Shown: in pieces, positions 17,260-23,176 of the stretch
How the letters are laid out: each line of letters begins with the position of its first letter
Numbering within the stretch: the stretch's first letter is position 1
From: a virus
Strand: one strand, 5' to 3'
IMG/VR virus record: IMGVR_UViG_3300031759_000072
Span: 1 to 38,351 of that record
DNA: 38,351 nt
Program-made: the position numbers and the translations under genes
Notes under the pieces: model-generated
What the model was told of the DNA's origin: nothing
Database searches by the model: none
Seen by the model: the letters and a program-made list of their open reading frames with translations, nothing else

Positions 17260-17760
17260 ATGGATTGGTTAAAAACAATAGCACCTACCATCGCAACAGC
17301 GCTTGGTGGACCATTAGGTGGGTTAGCGTATGAAGCAGTCTCTAAAGTGCTAGGAGTGTCTCAGGACGACGCTAAAAAGATGCTAGATGACGGTAAATTG
17401 ACTGCTGACCAAATAGCGTCAGTCCAGCAAGCTGAAATTGCCCTAAAAGCCAAAGCACAAGAGTTGAATTTGGATTTTGAAAAATTAGCAGTAGAAGACC
17501 GTTCAAGCGCTAGAACGATGCAAACTGCAACACATAGTTGGATACCCCCATTTTTAGCATTTGGTATCACAATTGGATTTTTTGGTATTCTTTATGCGCT
17601 AATGACGGACAAAGTAACCAAATCAGACGAATTGATGATTATGTTGGGTTCGTTATCAACAGCTTGGACAGGCGTAATAGCGTTTTATTTTGGCAGTTCA
17701 GCTGGTAGCCAAGCTAAAGACCAAATGTTACATCAATCAAAATTTGCGGAATTAAAATGA
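17260..17760 (+). CDS. Holin, 3-TM family
   Basis: A 166-residue protein behind AAAGGAG at 17249-17255. A Gly/Ala-rich N-terminal helix (TIAPTIATALGGPLGGLAYEAV) is followed by a soluble helical part ending in VEDRSSARTMQ, then two hydrophobic helices (WIPPFLAFGITIGFFGILYAL and a second around TAWTGVIAFYFGSSAGSQ). The DR-SAR motif and the FYFGSS-GS-K end are typical of the Holin_3TM family. It would form the inner-membrane holes that start lysis. It overlaps the endolysin gene by ATGA. Confidence 0.85.
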   Translation: MDWLKTIAPTIATALGGPLGGLAYEAVSKVLGVSQDDAKKMLDDGKLTADQIASVQQAEIALKAKAQELNLDFEKLAVEDRSSARTMQTATHSWIPPFLAFGITIGFFGILYALMTDKVTKSDELMIMLGSLSTAWTGVIAFYFGSSAGSQAKDQMLHQSKFAELK

Positions 17761-18176
17761 TAAATTCAAGATCACTAGATGAACTTTTGCCTGAAGTCAA
17801 AAAACGTGTTGAAACATTTATACAATTATGTAAAGACAATAACATTGATTTATTGGTTACTTCTACATATCGTGATAACGAAAGTCAGGAGAAATTGTAT
17901 GCACAAGGACGAACAGAACCAGGACGAATTGTTACAAACGCTAAAAGCGGTGATTCTTTCCATAATTATCACTGTGCTGTTGACGTTGTTCCTCTCGTTT
18001 CTGGGAAGCCTGATTGGGACGGAACTCATCCAATATGGCAAACAGTAGGACAGCTGGGGAAACAAGCTGGATTAGATTGGGCTGGTGAATGGCATTCTTT
18101 CAAAGAATTGGCTCACTTCCAATACACGGGCGGTTTAACTATCGCTGAACTCAAATCAGGTCAAACAATAGCATAA
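17757..18176 (+). CDS. Endolysin, M15 peptidase (L-alanyl-D-glutamate type)
   Basis: A 139-residue single-domain peptidase. The motif SFHNYHCAVDV supplies zinc ligands H69 and D76, AHFQ supplies H120, and E117 is placed to act as catalytic acid. The family normally has Gly where H72 stands (SFHNYG). TSTYRDNESQEKLYAQGR is the conserved N-terminal strand and substrate loop. No signal peptide is present, so release depends on the holin encoded just upstream with a 4-base overlap. It cuts peptidoglycan stem peptides. Confidence 0.9.
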   Translation: MINSRSLDELLPEVKKRVETFIQLCKDNNIDLLVTSTYRDNESQEKLYAQGRTEPGRIVTNAKSGDSFHNYHCAVDVVPLVSGKPDWDGTHPIWQTVGQLGKQAGLDWAGEWHSFKELAHFQYTGGLTIAELKSGQTIA

Positions 18177-18185
18177 GGAAATATC

Positions 18186-18383
18186 ATGGCAACAAATTTC
18201 AAAATCAGCGGCAAAGAACACAAATCACCAAAATCACACTATGTTGTTTTGCGTGAACATGAAAAAGCAAATGAAAACGAAATTCACAGACTTGCGGACA
18301 AATTAAAAAAACATGAAAGTTTACCCGCAGATAAAGCACACCCTAGGGATCAATCTAGTGCACCTCTGCCCAATATGCGTTAG
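18186..18383 (+). CDS. Hypothetical basic protein (65 aa)
   Basis: A highly charged, Lys/His/Glu-rich protein with no hydrophobic core segment (for example KEHKSPKSHYVVLREHEKANE), behind AAGGAA at 18176-18181. It closes the late operon. Its last four bases overlap the end of the minus-strand membrane peptide at 18380, so two transcripts converge here. Function unknown. Confidence 0.55.
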   Translation: MATNFKISGKEHKSPKSHYVVLREHEKANENEIHRLADKLKKHESLPADKAHPRDQSSAPLPNMR

Positions 18384-18487
18384 TTTTCAGACCAACCCCC
18401 AGCCCAGCAAATAAAAATTGCACCCGCAATGATCGAGAGCATTCCCAACAGAAAACCGATCAATAAAAATAAAATGGTATCAATCAT
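18380..18487 (-). CDS. Minus-strand single-TM peptide (35 aa)
   Basis: A 35-residue peptide made almost entirely of one membrane helix (ILFLLIGFLLGMLSIIAGAI) with the tail CWAGGWSEN. It has an AAAGGA ribosome site eight bases before its ATG, stronger than expected by chance. The start is overlapped by the stop of a 10-codon upstream frame. Small phage membrane peptides of this kind include superinfection-exclusion proteins and lysis regulators; which applies here cannot be told from sequence. Confidence 0.55.
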   Translation of the reverse strand: MIDTILFLLIGFLLGMLSIIAGAIFICWAGGWSEN

Positions 18488-18512
18488 TTTGAATGTCCTT
18501 TTTTTTAGGCAT
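18480..18512 (-). CDS. Possible 10-codon leader peptide
   Basis: Reads MPKKKDIQND and is preceded by AGGAG with a five-base gap, a near-ideal ribosome site. Its stop lies eight bases inside the following membrane-peptide gene, an arrangement suited to translational coupling. The frame contains AAA AAA AAG, a possible slippery run. It may be a leader, or a false start. Confidence 0.35.
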   Translation of the reverse strand: MPKKKDIQND

Positions 18513-18566
18513 AGATTCTCCTAGGGTGGATAGTACCAACCAGCTCCATCTACCAGTATTAGTAGA

Positions 18567-18722
18567 CTAAGTGCGCATAACGGATTTATTCATCTTATAC
18601 ACGATACCTAGTTTTCCACCTAAGTTATATCGTGCTTTACCAGTACCTAAATCAAGTCTGGTCACAAAATCAGGGGTGTAACTGATTAGCGGTGTTTTCT
18701 CCCAAGCTGTCCATTCAGACAC
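18567..18722 (-). CDS. Minus-strand hypothetical protein (51 aa)
   Basis: I choose a GTG start at 18722 behind GGAG four bases upstream; the longer open frame to 18803 runs into the small-RNA terminator and is unlikely. The product (starting SEWTAWEKTPLISYTPDFVTR, then LDLGTGKARYNLGGKLGIVY) has a regular alternating pattern of a small beta protein. No family is recognised. It lies downstream of the terminator on the same strand, so it needs read-through or its own promoter. Confidence 0.45.
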   Translation of the reverse strand: MSEWTAWEKTPLISYTPDFVTRLDLGTGKARYNLGGKLGIVYKMNKSVMRT

Positions 18723-18756
18723 TCTGCTCCGTGTGGGGTACGGATGCGTCACAAAA

Positions 18757-18853
18757 TAAAAAAGCCACTTAAAAAAGTACCTTGGTCGCACCCCCTTATT
18801 CAAGGGGCAAGATACTTCTGTAAGTGGCTTCAGCTATTGCGTGCGACGGCAAC
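18757..18853 (-). ncRNA. Candidate pseudoknotted small RNA with intrinsic terminator
   Basis: On the minus strand three nested helices form one long structure: P1 pairs 821-830 with 762-771 (10 bp), P2 pairs 808-817 with 775-784 (10 bp with one G-U), P3 pairs 802-807 with 792-797 around a GAAT loop (last three digits of 18xxx). P2 has an A-C mismatch if read on the + strand and a G-U pair on the minus strand, which fixes the orientation. The bulge GTGCGAC (785-791) is complementary over 7 bp to GTCGCAC just upstream (841-847), allowing a pseudoknot. P1 runs into TTTTTTATTTT. A TATAAT box at 18860-18865 places a start near 18853. Confidence 0.6.
18758..18830 (-). terminator. Intrinsic terminator of the repressor / small RNA transcript
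   Basis: The outer helix AAGCCACTTA / TAAGTGGCTT is followed on the minus strand by six T residues, then ATTTT. The + strand has no T tract after the hairpin, so termination works in the leftward direction only. Confidence 0.75.
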
Positions 18854-18859
18854 AACTTA

Positions 18860-18887
18860 ATTATAAGCTAAATTTTTATTTTTTGAA
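18860..18887 (-). promoter_or_regulatory. Candidate leftward promoter for the small RNA
   Basis: Minus strand: a perfect TATAAT at 18865-18860 and TTCAAA (4/6) at 18887-18882, 16 bases apart. The -10 region shares TTAGCTTATAATT with the rightward early promoter, including one half of the operator, so the same repressor may bind here weakly. It overlaps the 3' end of the repressor gene. Confidence 0.45.
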
Positions 18888-19031
18888 CCACTCTGGCTTT
18901 AAAAGTTGCAACTGCCATTGTCTCGCCATAGGAATCAATGTCCATTGACTAACTGCCGCTTGGGAAATACCCAGCAACTGAGCCAATTTGGTCTGTCCAC
19001 CCGCTAATTTACACAATTCTTTTTTATCCAT
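18876..19031 (-). CDS. Cro-like HTH repressor (51 aa)
   Basis: The protein MDKKELCKLAGGQTKLAQLL followed by GISQAAVSQW is a compact helix-turn-helix of the Cro/YdaS type: helix 2 around residues 13-20, recognition helix around 24-30, and a short C-terminal arm ending KPEWFKK. I choose the ATG at 19031 rather than one 14 codons upstream because the conserved fold starts here and the longer start would lie inside the operator. A -10 box at 19038-19043 puts transcription start at or next to the ATG, so the mRNA is probably leaderless. It likely represses both divergent promoters. Confidence 0.75.
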   Translation of the reverse strand: MDKKELCKLAGGQTKLAQLLGISQAAVSQWTLIPMARQWQLQLLKPEWFKK

Positions 19032-19037
19032 GTTGTA

Positions 19038-19067
19038 ATTATAAGGGTTCTTATAAGTTTTTACCAA
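19038..19067 (-). promoter_or_regulatory. Leftward promoter of the repressor gene
   Basis: Minus strand: TTGGTA (19067-19062), 18-base spacer, TATAAT (19043-19038). The start would fall at about 19031, the first base of the ATG. The operator at 19039-19056 covers the spacer and most of the -10 box, which predicts autorepression. Confidence 0.6.
19039..19056. promoter_or_regulatory. Operator 1 (18-bp palindrome)
   Basis: TTATAAG-GGTT-CTTATAA is a perfect 7-4-7 inverted repeat placed over the -10 region of the leftward promoter. Its partner at 19105 has the same length, spacing and placement. The helix-turn-helix protein encoded next to it is the obvious ligand. Confidence 0.65.
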
Positions 19068-19093
19068 CATCAAATCAAAACATAACCCTAAAC

Positions 19094-19123
19094 TTTACTC
19101 GGGAATATAAGTTAGCTTATAAT
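19094..19123 (+). promoter_or_regulatory. Rightward early promoter
   Basis: TTTACT (19094-19099), 18-base spacer, TATAAT (19118-19123). It drives the early region beginning with the DUF932 gene, with a leader of about 42 bases holding a GC hairpin. Operator 2 overlaps the spacer and -10 box. Confidence 0.65.
19105..19122. promoter_or_regulatory. Operator 2 (18-bp imperfect palindrome)
   Basis: ATATAAG-TTAG-CTTATAA matches operator 1 in length and in 14 positions, with 6 of 7 pairs intact. It covers the rightward promoter exactly as operator 1 covers the leftward one. Confidence 0.65.
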
Positions 19124-19129
19124 TCTTTC

Positions 19130-19152
19130 ACCCCCCGATTTTGGGGTCTTTT
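19130..19152 (+). terminator. Weak attenuator in the early leader
   Basis: ACCCC (19130-19134) can pair with GGGGT (19143-19147) and is followed by CTTTT. The stem is short and the loop eight bases, so it would be a partial terminator at most. A similar GGG-TCTTTT motif stands in front of the next gene at 20182. Confidence 0.35.
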
Positions 19153-19171
19153 AAACTTTAGGAGAAATCTG

Positions 19172-20140
19172 ATGGCACACGAAATCGAAACAAACAAGAT
19201 CACTGGCAAAGCTGAAATCGCATTTGTTGGACAAACCCCCTGGCACGGTCTTGGTCAAGAACTAACAGCTGACGCATCAATCGACACTTGGAGCGTTGAA
19301 GCTGGTCTTAATTGGGAAGCACTCATTGCCCCAGCTGTCTACACACCCGCACACACACAACTTCAACTGAACTCTGGTCGCAACGTAATTTATCGTAGCG
19401 ACAATTACGAATCACTTGGCGTAATGACAGGGCGTTACAAAATCCATCAGCCTACTGAAATATTAGATTTTTTTAACACGCTTGTTCAGTCTGCTGGTTT
19501 CAAATTAGAAGTTGCTGGTTGTTTGCGTGGCGGTAAACGTATTTGGGCACTTGCTAACGTTAACAAAGAAGCCTGTGTATTGCACGATGATATGGTCAAA
19601 GGTTATTTGTTGTTGTCCACATCGTTTGACGGTTCAACAGCCACTATCGGTCAATTCACTAGCGTTCGTGTTGTGTGTAATAACACTATATCAATGGCAG
19701 ACAACGAAAAAAATGTTGGTCGTGTTAAGTTGACACACGGTTCATATTTTGATGCTAGTTTGTTGCGTGATGAGCTTGGTATTGCGGTTAGCGGATTTGA
19801 AGGCATGATGGATGATTTCAGATTTTTGGCACGCAAGTCAGTCAAAAAAGCGCAAGTCGACAAATTTTTGAAACAGATATTTCCGATGGTTCAAAATCCT
19901 TTCAAAGCGGGTGAAATGAAAGAATCAAAGGGTTACAAAGCTGTTTTAGAGCTGTTTGACGGACGTGGACGTGGTTCAGATTTGCCTGGCGTAAGCGGGA
20001 CAAAATGGGGCTTGTTGAACGCTGTTACTGAGTACGTTGACCATGAAGCTGGTCGTGAATCTGACTCCAGACTTGCAAACGCATGGTTTGGAGATGGAAA
20101 CCGCCTGAAATCGCACGCTAAAGAGCTGTTGATGGCGTAA
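19172..20140 (+). CDS. DUF932 / phage-plasmid-like protein (TIGR03299 type)
   Basis: The 322-residue product is the first early gene, behind TAGGAGAAATC. It shows the family pattern: an N-terminal WHGLGQ motif (FVGQTPWHGLGQELTADA), a central region with GCLRGGKRIWALANV and STSFDGSTATIGQFTSVRVVCNNT, and a C-terminal TKWGLLNAVTEYVDHEAGR. DUF932 proteins are frequent on phages and conjugative plasmids, highly conserved, and still without a proven activity. A strong terminator follows, which suggests that it is made in larger amounts than the genes behind it. Confidence 0.9.
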   Translation: MAHEIETNKITGKAEIAFVGQTPWHGLGQELTADASIDTWSVEAGLNWEALIAPAVYTPAHTQLQLNSGRNVIYRSDNYESLGVMTGRYKIHQPTEILDFFNTLVQSAGFKLEVAGCLRGGKRIWALANVNKEACVLHDDMVKGYLLLSTSFDGSTATIGQFTSVRVVCNNTISMADNEKNVGRVKLTHGSYFDASLLRDELGIAVSGFEGMMDDFRFLARKSVKKAQVDKFLKQIFPMVQNPFKAGEMKESKGYKAVLELFDGRGRGSDLPGVSGTKWGLLNAVTEYVDHEAGRESDSRLANAWFGDGNRLKSHAKELLMA

Positions 20141-20145
20141 CTTGT

Positions 20146-20170
20146 AGAGGGGCTTGCCCCCTCTTTTTTT
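20146..20170 (+). terminator. Intrinsic terminator after DUF932 gene
   Basis: AGAGGGG (20146-20152) pairs perfectly with CCCCTCT (20158-20164) around CTTGC, followed by six further T residues. It separates the first early gene from the rest of the early run. Confidence 0.92.
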
Positions 20171-20200
20171 AATCCCCGCAAGGGTCTTTTAGGAGCATTT

Positions 20201-20383
20201 ATGAATGAAGATTTGAACGATACAACCAAAAAATTTCCACGCACTATGCGTGAGGCATTTCCTCAAGACGATTCACCAATAGAACATTACGCTAACCCAA
20301 ATGCTATGAACTGGGTTTTTGCTGTGGTGTATGTATTTGCTGTTGTTGTTATGTTGTTAGACTTTTTTGTTTGGAGACCGTAA
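20201..20383 (+). CDS. Small membrane protein (60 aa)
   Basis: The N-terminal half is polar (KKFPRTMREAFPQDDSPIEHY), the C-terminal half is one membrane helix (WVFAVVYVFAVVVMLLDFFVW). The FPRTMREAFP phrase recurs in small proteins of betaproteobacterial phages. It starts behind TAGGAGCATTT. The next gene overlaps by TAATG. Role unknown. Confidence 0.7.
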   Translation: MNEDLNDTTKKFPRTMREAFPQDDSPIEHYANPNAMNWVFAVVYVFAVVVMLLDFFVWRP

Positions 20384-20574
20384 TGAACGGAACAGACATC
20401 ATTGCAGAATTACATGAAGCGGCATTGAACACTTCAGACGACACGATCAAGGTCACTTTAAATTTAATTGATCTATATCAATTCAAAATACACGAGTTGG
20501 TAGCAATTATTCGACAACATGAGGAGTACATCAAAGAACTCCAGTATGAAATTATCGCAAAGGAATCACAATGA
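20383..20574 (+). CDS. Hypothetical helical protein (63 aa)
   Basis: Start taken at the ATG overlapping the previous stop (TAATG) rather than the in-frame TTG twelve bases upstream. The product is a single amphipathic helical unit (LIDLYQFKIHELVAIIRQHE), probably a small coiled-coil dimer. It overlaps the next gene by ATGA. No family recognised. Confidence 0.55.
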   Translation: MNGTDIIAELHEAALNTSDDTIKVTLNLIDLYQFKIHELVAIIRQHEEYIKELQYEIIAKESQ

Positions 20575-20873
20575 AACACAAACACTATCACACAATTATT
20601 GATTGGGCTGAAGGTAAGCGCATACAGCAAAAAGTTTACAACGAATGGATTGCGTGTGGAAAACCAAACTGGGATGAAAATACTGAATACCGTGTTGACC
20701 CAAATCCAACACCTGACTTTGCCGTGTCAGCCAGGGTAATGTTTTCAGATTTATACAAAGGAGTTGAATTTGCTGAAAACGGTGCGCACAACGTTGAATT
20801 TTTATTTGATGGTGAGACACACAAACTCAAAGCACTCAGGATCAAAGCACTCAGGAGATTAAAAAATGATTAA
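20571..20873 (+). CDS. Hypothetical early phage protein (100 aa)
   Basis: The sequence opens with IIDWAEGKRIQQKVYNEW and then PNWDENTEYRVDPNPTPDF, a pattern recurring in small early phage proteins where a short domain describes a WAEG-IQ motif followed by YR-P. The C-terminal end is basic (LKALRIKALRRLKND). Function unknown. It overlaps the Sak-type gene by 8 bases. Confidence 0.6.
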   Translation: MKHKHYHTIIDWAEGKRIQQKVYNEWIACGKPNWDENTEYRVDPNPTPDFAVSARVMFSDLYKGVEFAENGAHNVEFLFDGETHKLKALRIKALRRLKND

Positions 20874-21441
20874 AGATTTACTAGCACTCAACGTCAATGA
20901 ACACACAGAAAAGAAAAACAAATTGACGTATTTATCTTGGGCTTGGGCTTGGGCTGAAGCACTCAAGGCTGACGAAAAGGCTACATACAAAGTAGAGCTG
21001 TTCAATAACAGCGAAGGCGTGTCACAGCCTTTCATGAACATTAACGGCACTTGTATGGTTTGGGTAACGGTTACGCTGTTTGGTAAGCCAATGACGTGTC
21101 AGTTGCCCGTGATGAATCATATGAACAAAGCTATTCAAAACCCTGATGCTTTTGCCGTCAATACTTCCATTATGCGATGTATGACTAAAGCGCTGAGTTT
21201 ACACGGTCTGGGTTTATACATTTACGCTGGTGAGGATTTGCCTGAAGGAGAGGAATCAGCAACAACCACTAAAGTCGATGAATCAAAAATGTTAGATTAC
21301 ATTGCGGCATTTGATGAAGTAACTGATATGGACGGGCTGAAAAAACTTTACATTGAAGCATATGCGTCGTGTGATGGCGATACAAATTGGCAAAAACAGA
21401 TCATAGCGAAAAAAGATCAAATCAAAGGAAAACTATCATGA
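20866..21441 (+). CDS. Single-strand annealing protein, Sak/DUF1071 family
   Basis: A 191-residue protein with the family motif KLTYLSWAWAWAEALK near residues 19-34 and the central NTSIMRCMTKALSLHGLGLYIY motif at 99-120, followed by a GEDLPEGEE acidic link. Proteins of this group anneal complementary single strands in phage recombination. A YqaJ exonuclease lies 600 bases downstream, which together make a complete exonuclease-annealase pair. The C-terminal part (about 140-191) is helical and may be involved in oligomers or partner contacts. Confidence 0.85.
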   Translation: MIKDLLALNVNEHTEKKNKLTYLSWAWAWAEALKADEKATYKVELFNNSEGVSQPFMNINGTCMVWVTVTLFGKPMTCQLPVMNHMNKAIQNPDAFAVNTSIMRCMTKALSLHGLGLYIYAGEDLPEGEESATTTKVDESKMLDYIAAFDEVTDMDGLKKLYIEAYASCDGDTNWQKQIIAKKDQIKGKLS

Positions 21442-21683
21442 CAATACCAATAGAGGAAATCAACAATCGCATTAGTTATGTAATGGACAATTTCAATTAC
21501 CGTGAAAAATGGGATTATGAAATGTGTTTAGAAATGAGAGAGATAAAACTACAAAACAAAAATTTAAAGACAAGGCTGAAACGATTGGAGGGTCACAACA
21601 GCTTTATGTTTGATTTGATTCGAGACATCTGTGAAGTTGAAACAGGAGAATCTGATGGAAACACAGAACATGATGATATTTGA
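21438..21683 (+). CDS. Hypothetical coiled-coil protein (81 aa)
   Basis: Start at the ATG overlapping the Sak-type stop (ATGA); the open frame extends upstream only as a shadow. The protein is acidic-basic and helical (MCLEMREIKLQNKNLKTRLK), ending in a Glu/Asp-rich tail. It overlaps the following gene by 29 bases in another frame. No family recognised. Confidence 0.55.
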   Translation: MTIPIEEINNRISYVMDNFNYREKWDYEMCLEMREIKLQNKNLKTRLKRLEGHNSFMFDLIRDICEVETGESDGNTEHDDI

Positions 21684-21870
21684 TTATTTGTCCAAGGGCA
21701 AATCTTTGACAGCAATGGATGCTTTAAAAATGTTTGGTTGTTTTAGACTTGCGGCAAGAATCGCAGAGCTGAAAACAACTGGCATTGAAATCGTGTCTTC
21801 AAGGAAGCAAGTCAAAAACCAGTTTGGTAAAGACGTAATTGTGGCAGTTTATTCTTTGAAATCAAAATAA
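21655..21870 (+). CDS. Winged-helix/HTH protein (71 aa)
   Basis: Start at ATG 21655, behind AGGAGA at 21645-21650; the longer frame is not supported by a ribosome site. The sequence LSKGKSLTAMDALKMFGCFR followed by LAARIAELKTTGIEI is the small HTH_39 type helix-turn-helix: recognition helix about 24-38, then a beta wing (ISSRKQVKNQFGKDV-type strand). It would bind DNA as a small regulator or replication accessory. Confidence 0.7.
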   Translation: METQNMMIFDYLSKGKSLTAMDALKMFGCFRLAARIAELKTTGIEIVSSRKQVKNQFGKDVIVAVYSLKSK

Positions 21871-21871
21871 T

Positions 21872-22075
21872 ATGGGAACACCGTACTATCACACTGATGA
21901 ATCTGCTTATGAGAGCATAAAAAATTATCAGGATTTACATGGAAATGCGATTTTTAACGAAGCACTAGATGAGATGTATCAGAATTTAGATGATCTTGAT
22001 ATTGAAGATCGAAGTGCTGTATTACATTATGTAAGAAACATTGAACTAAGGAAAAAAAATGGAACAAAGAACTGA
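21872..22075 (+). CDS. Hypothetical acidic protein (67 aa)
   Basis: An acidic, Tyr-rich helical protein (HTDESAYESIKNYQDLHG) without identifiable motif. It starts one base after the previous stop, with no clear ribosome site, so translation is probably coupled. Its end overlaps the YqaJ gene by 17 bases. Confidence 0.5.
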   Translation: MGTPYYHTDESAYESIKNYQDLHGNAIFNEALDEMYQNLDDLDIEDRSAVLHYVRNIELRKKNGTKN

Positions 22076-22676
22076 AGAATGGTTTGCGGCAAGAATGGGC
22101 AAGGTGACAGCTAGTCGTGTCGCAGACGTGATTGCTAAGACAAAGACAGGGTATTCTACATCCCGTGAGAATTATTTGGCTCAGTTAGTTTGTGAGGTTC
22201 TTACGGGTAAACCCGCTGAATCTTTTACCAATGCGGCTATGCAATGGGGAGTAGATCAAGAGCCACTAGCACGTGCGGCTTACGAAAGTTATCAAAACGT
22301 TTTGGTTGATGAAGTTGGGTTTCTAACTCATCCAACTATATGGGAATCAGGCGCAAGTCCTGATGGATTGGTAGGTGATTTGGGTATGGTTGAAATCAAA
22401 TGCCCAAATACAGCAACGCACATTGATACTTTGTTAACGCAAACAGTACCAGGCAAATACAACACGCAAATGCAATGGCAAATGGCTTGTGCTGGACGTC
22501 ATTGGTGCGATTTTGTGTCATTCGACCCACGTATGCCATTAGATTTACAACTGTTTGTTAAGCGTGTGGAATATGACCCGCCCTATGTAGCGATGTTGGA
22601 AAAAGAGGTTATTCAATTTTTGGGTGATTTAGATAACAAAGTAGCACAATTAAACAAACTAAAGGTAACAAAATGA
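22059..22676 (+). CDS. YqaJ-type (lambda exonuclease-like) recombination nuclease
   Basis: The 205-residue product starts behind AAGGAA. The start EQRTEEWFAARMGKVTASR is the opening helix of the YqaJ family; SGASPDGLV carries D102 and VEIKCP carries E112 and K114, the PD-(D/E)xK active site; QMQWQMACAGRHWCDFVSFDP supplies the Gln helix of motif IV. It would digest one strand of double-stranded ends so that the Sak-type protein can anneal the other. The C-terminus is helical and overlaps the SSB-like gene by ATGA. Confidence 0.9.
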   Translation: MEQRTEEWFAARMGKVTASRVADVIAKTKTGYSTSRENYLAQLVCEVLTGKPAESFTNAAMQWGVDQEPLARAAYESYQNVLVDEVGFLTHPTIWESGASPDGLVGDLGMVEIKCPNTATHIDTLLTQTVPGKYNTQMQWQMACAGRHWCDFVSFDPRMPLDLQLFVKRVEYDPPYVAMLEKEVIQFLGDLDNKVAQLNKLKVTK

Positions 22677-22918
22677 GTAAAACAGTCTATGAAGTAAAAG
22701 TTGTATCAGGTAAATATACCGATAGAGAAGGCAAAGAAAAGTTGCGTTACACACAAATTGGTAGCGTAATAGACACTAAAAACGGGCTTATGTTAAAACT
22801 CAGCGCATTTCCTGTAACAGACGAACATTGGAATGGCTGGGCTTATTTAAACACACCGTTGCCTAAAGATTCAGCGCCCCCAAAGCGTACTGAACAAGAG
22901 GATGACATACCGTTTTAA
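22673..22918 (+). CDS. SSB-like protein with acidic C-terminal tail
   Basis: An 81-residue small beta protein (VYEVKVVSGKYTDREGKEKL, then LRYTQIGSVI and LMLKLSAFPV) ending EQEDDIPF. That ending is the signature of single-stranded DNA binding proteins, where DDIPF recruits partner enzymes. At 81 residues it is shorter than bacterial SSB (about 170) and may be a minimal OB fold. Position directly after annealase and exonuclease supports a role in recombination or replication. The OB fold itself is inferred. Confidence 0.65.
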   Translation: MSKTVYEVKVVSGKYTDREGKEKLRYTQIGSVIDTKNGLMLKLSAFPVTDEHWNGWAYLNTPLPKDSAPPKRTEQEDDIPF

Positions 22919-22921
22919 CGT

Positions 22922-22939
22922 AGGGGGTACGCCCCCTTT
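22922..22939 (+). terminator. Probable weak terminator after SSB-like gene
   Basis: AGGGGG (22922-22927) pairs with CCCCCT (22932-22937) across a TACG tetraloop, followed by only TT. The strong stem with a poor T tract suggests partial termination or mRNA end protection. Confidence 0.55.
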
Positions 22940-22951
22940 CAAGGAGCAAAC

Positions 22952-23176
22952 ATGGATGATGCAGAATTAGTATTAAAAATACTTCAAGATTACTACGGGC
23001 ACAAATGGTCTGGTGTTGAAAATTATATTTTAGCTAGACAAAAATACGCACAGGGTAAAAAATCACAAGCACAGATGTATATGCACATTTTCTTATGGGC
23101 TGAACATCTTTACACAGCAAAAGAAATTATGGATTCACTCAATCGGGAGGGTTTGTATGTTAGAGACGGGCTTTGA
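22952..23176 (+). CDS. Hypothetical helical protein (74 aa)
   Basis: A helical protein behind AAGGAG at 22940-22945, with aromatic-rich helices (KILQDYYGHKWSGVENYILA and MHIFLWAEHLYTAKEIMDSL). Its last 20 bases overlap the replication-type gene. No family recognised; its place implies a replication accessory. Confidence 0.5.
   Translation: MDDAELVLKILQDYYGHKWSGVENYILARQKYAQGKKSQAQMYMHIFLWAEHLYTAKEIMDSLNREGLYVRDGL

Noticed and set aside
18723-18803. Upstream extension of the 51-aa minus-strand gene
   Set aside because: It would translate the terminator hairpin and its T tract; a GTG with a GGAG site lies downstream.
18876-19031. Evidence for a temperate life style
   Set aside because: A Cro-like gene alone is not enough; no integrase, excisionase, partition pair or att-like site was seen. 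The ParB-like protein lacks a ParA partner and is of the phage nuclease/targeting type.
18384-19171. tRNA genes in the control region
   Set aside because: No cloverleaf, T-loop consensus or CCA end found on either strand.
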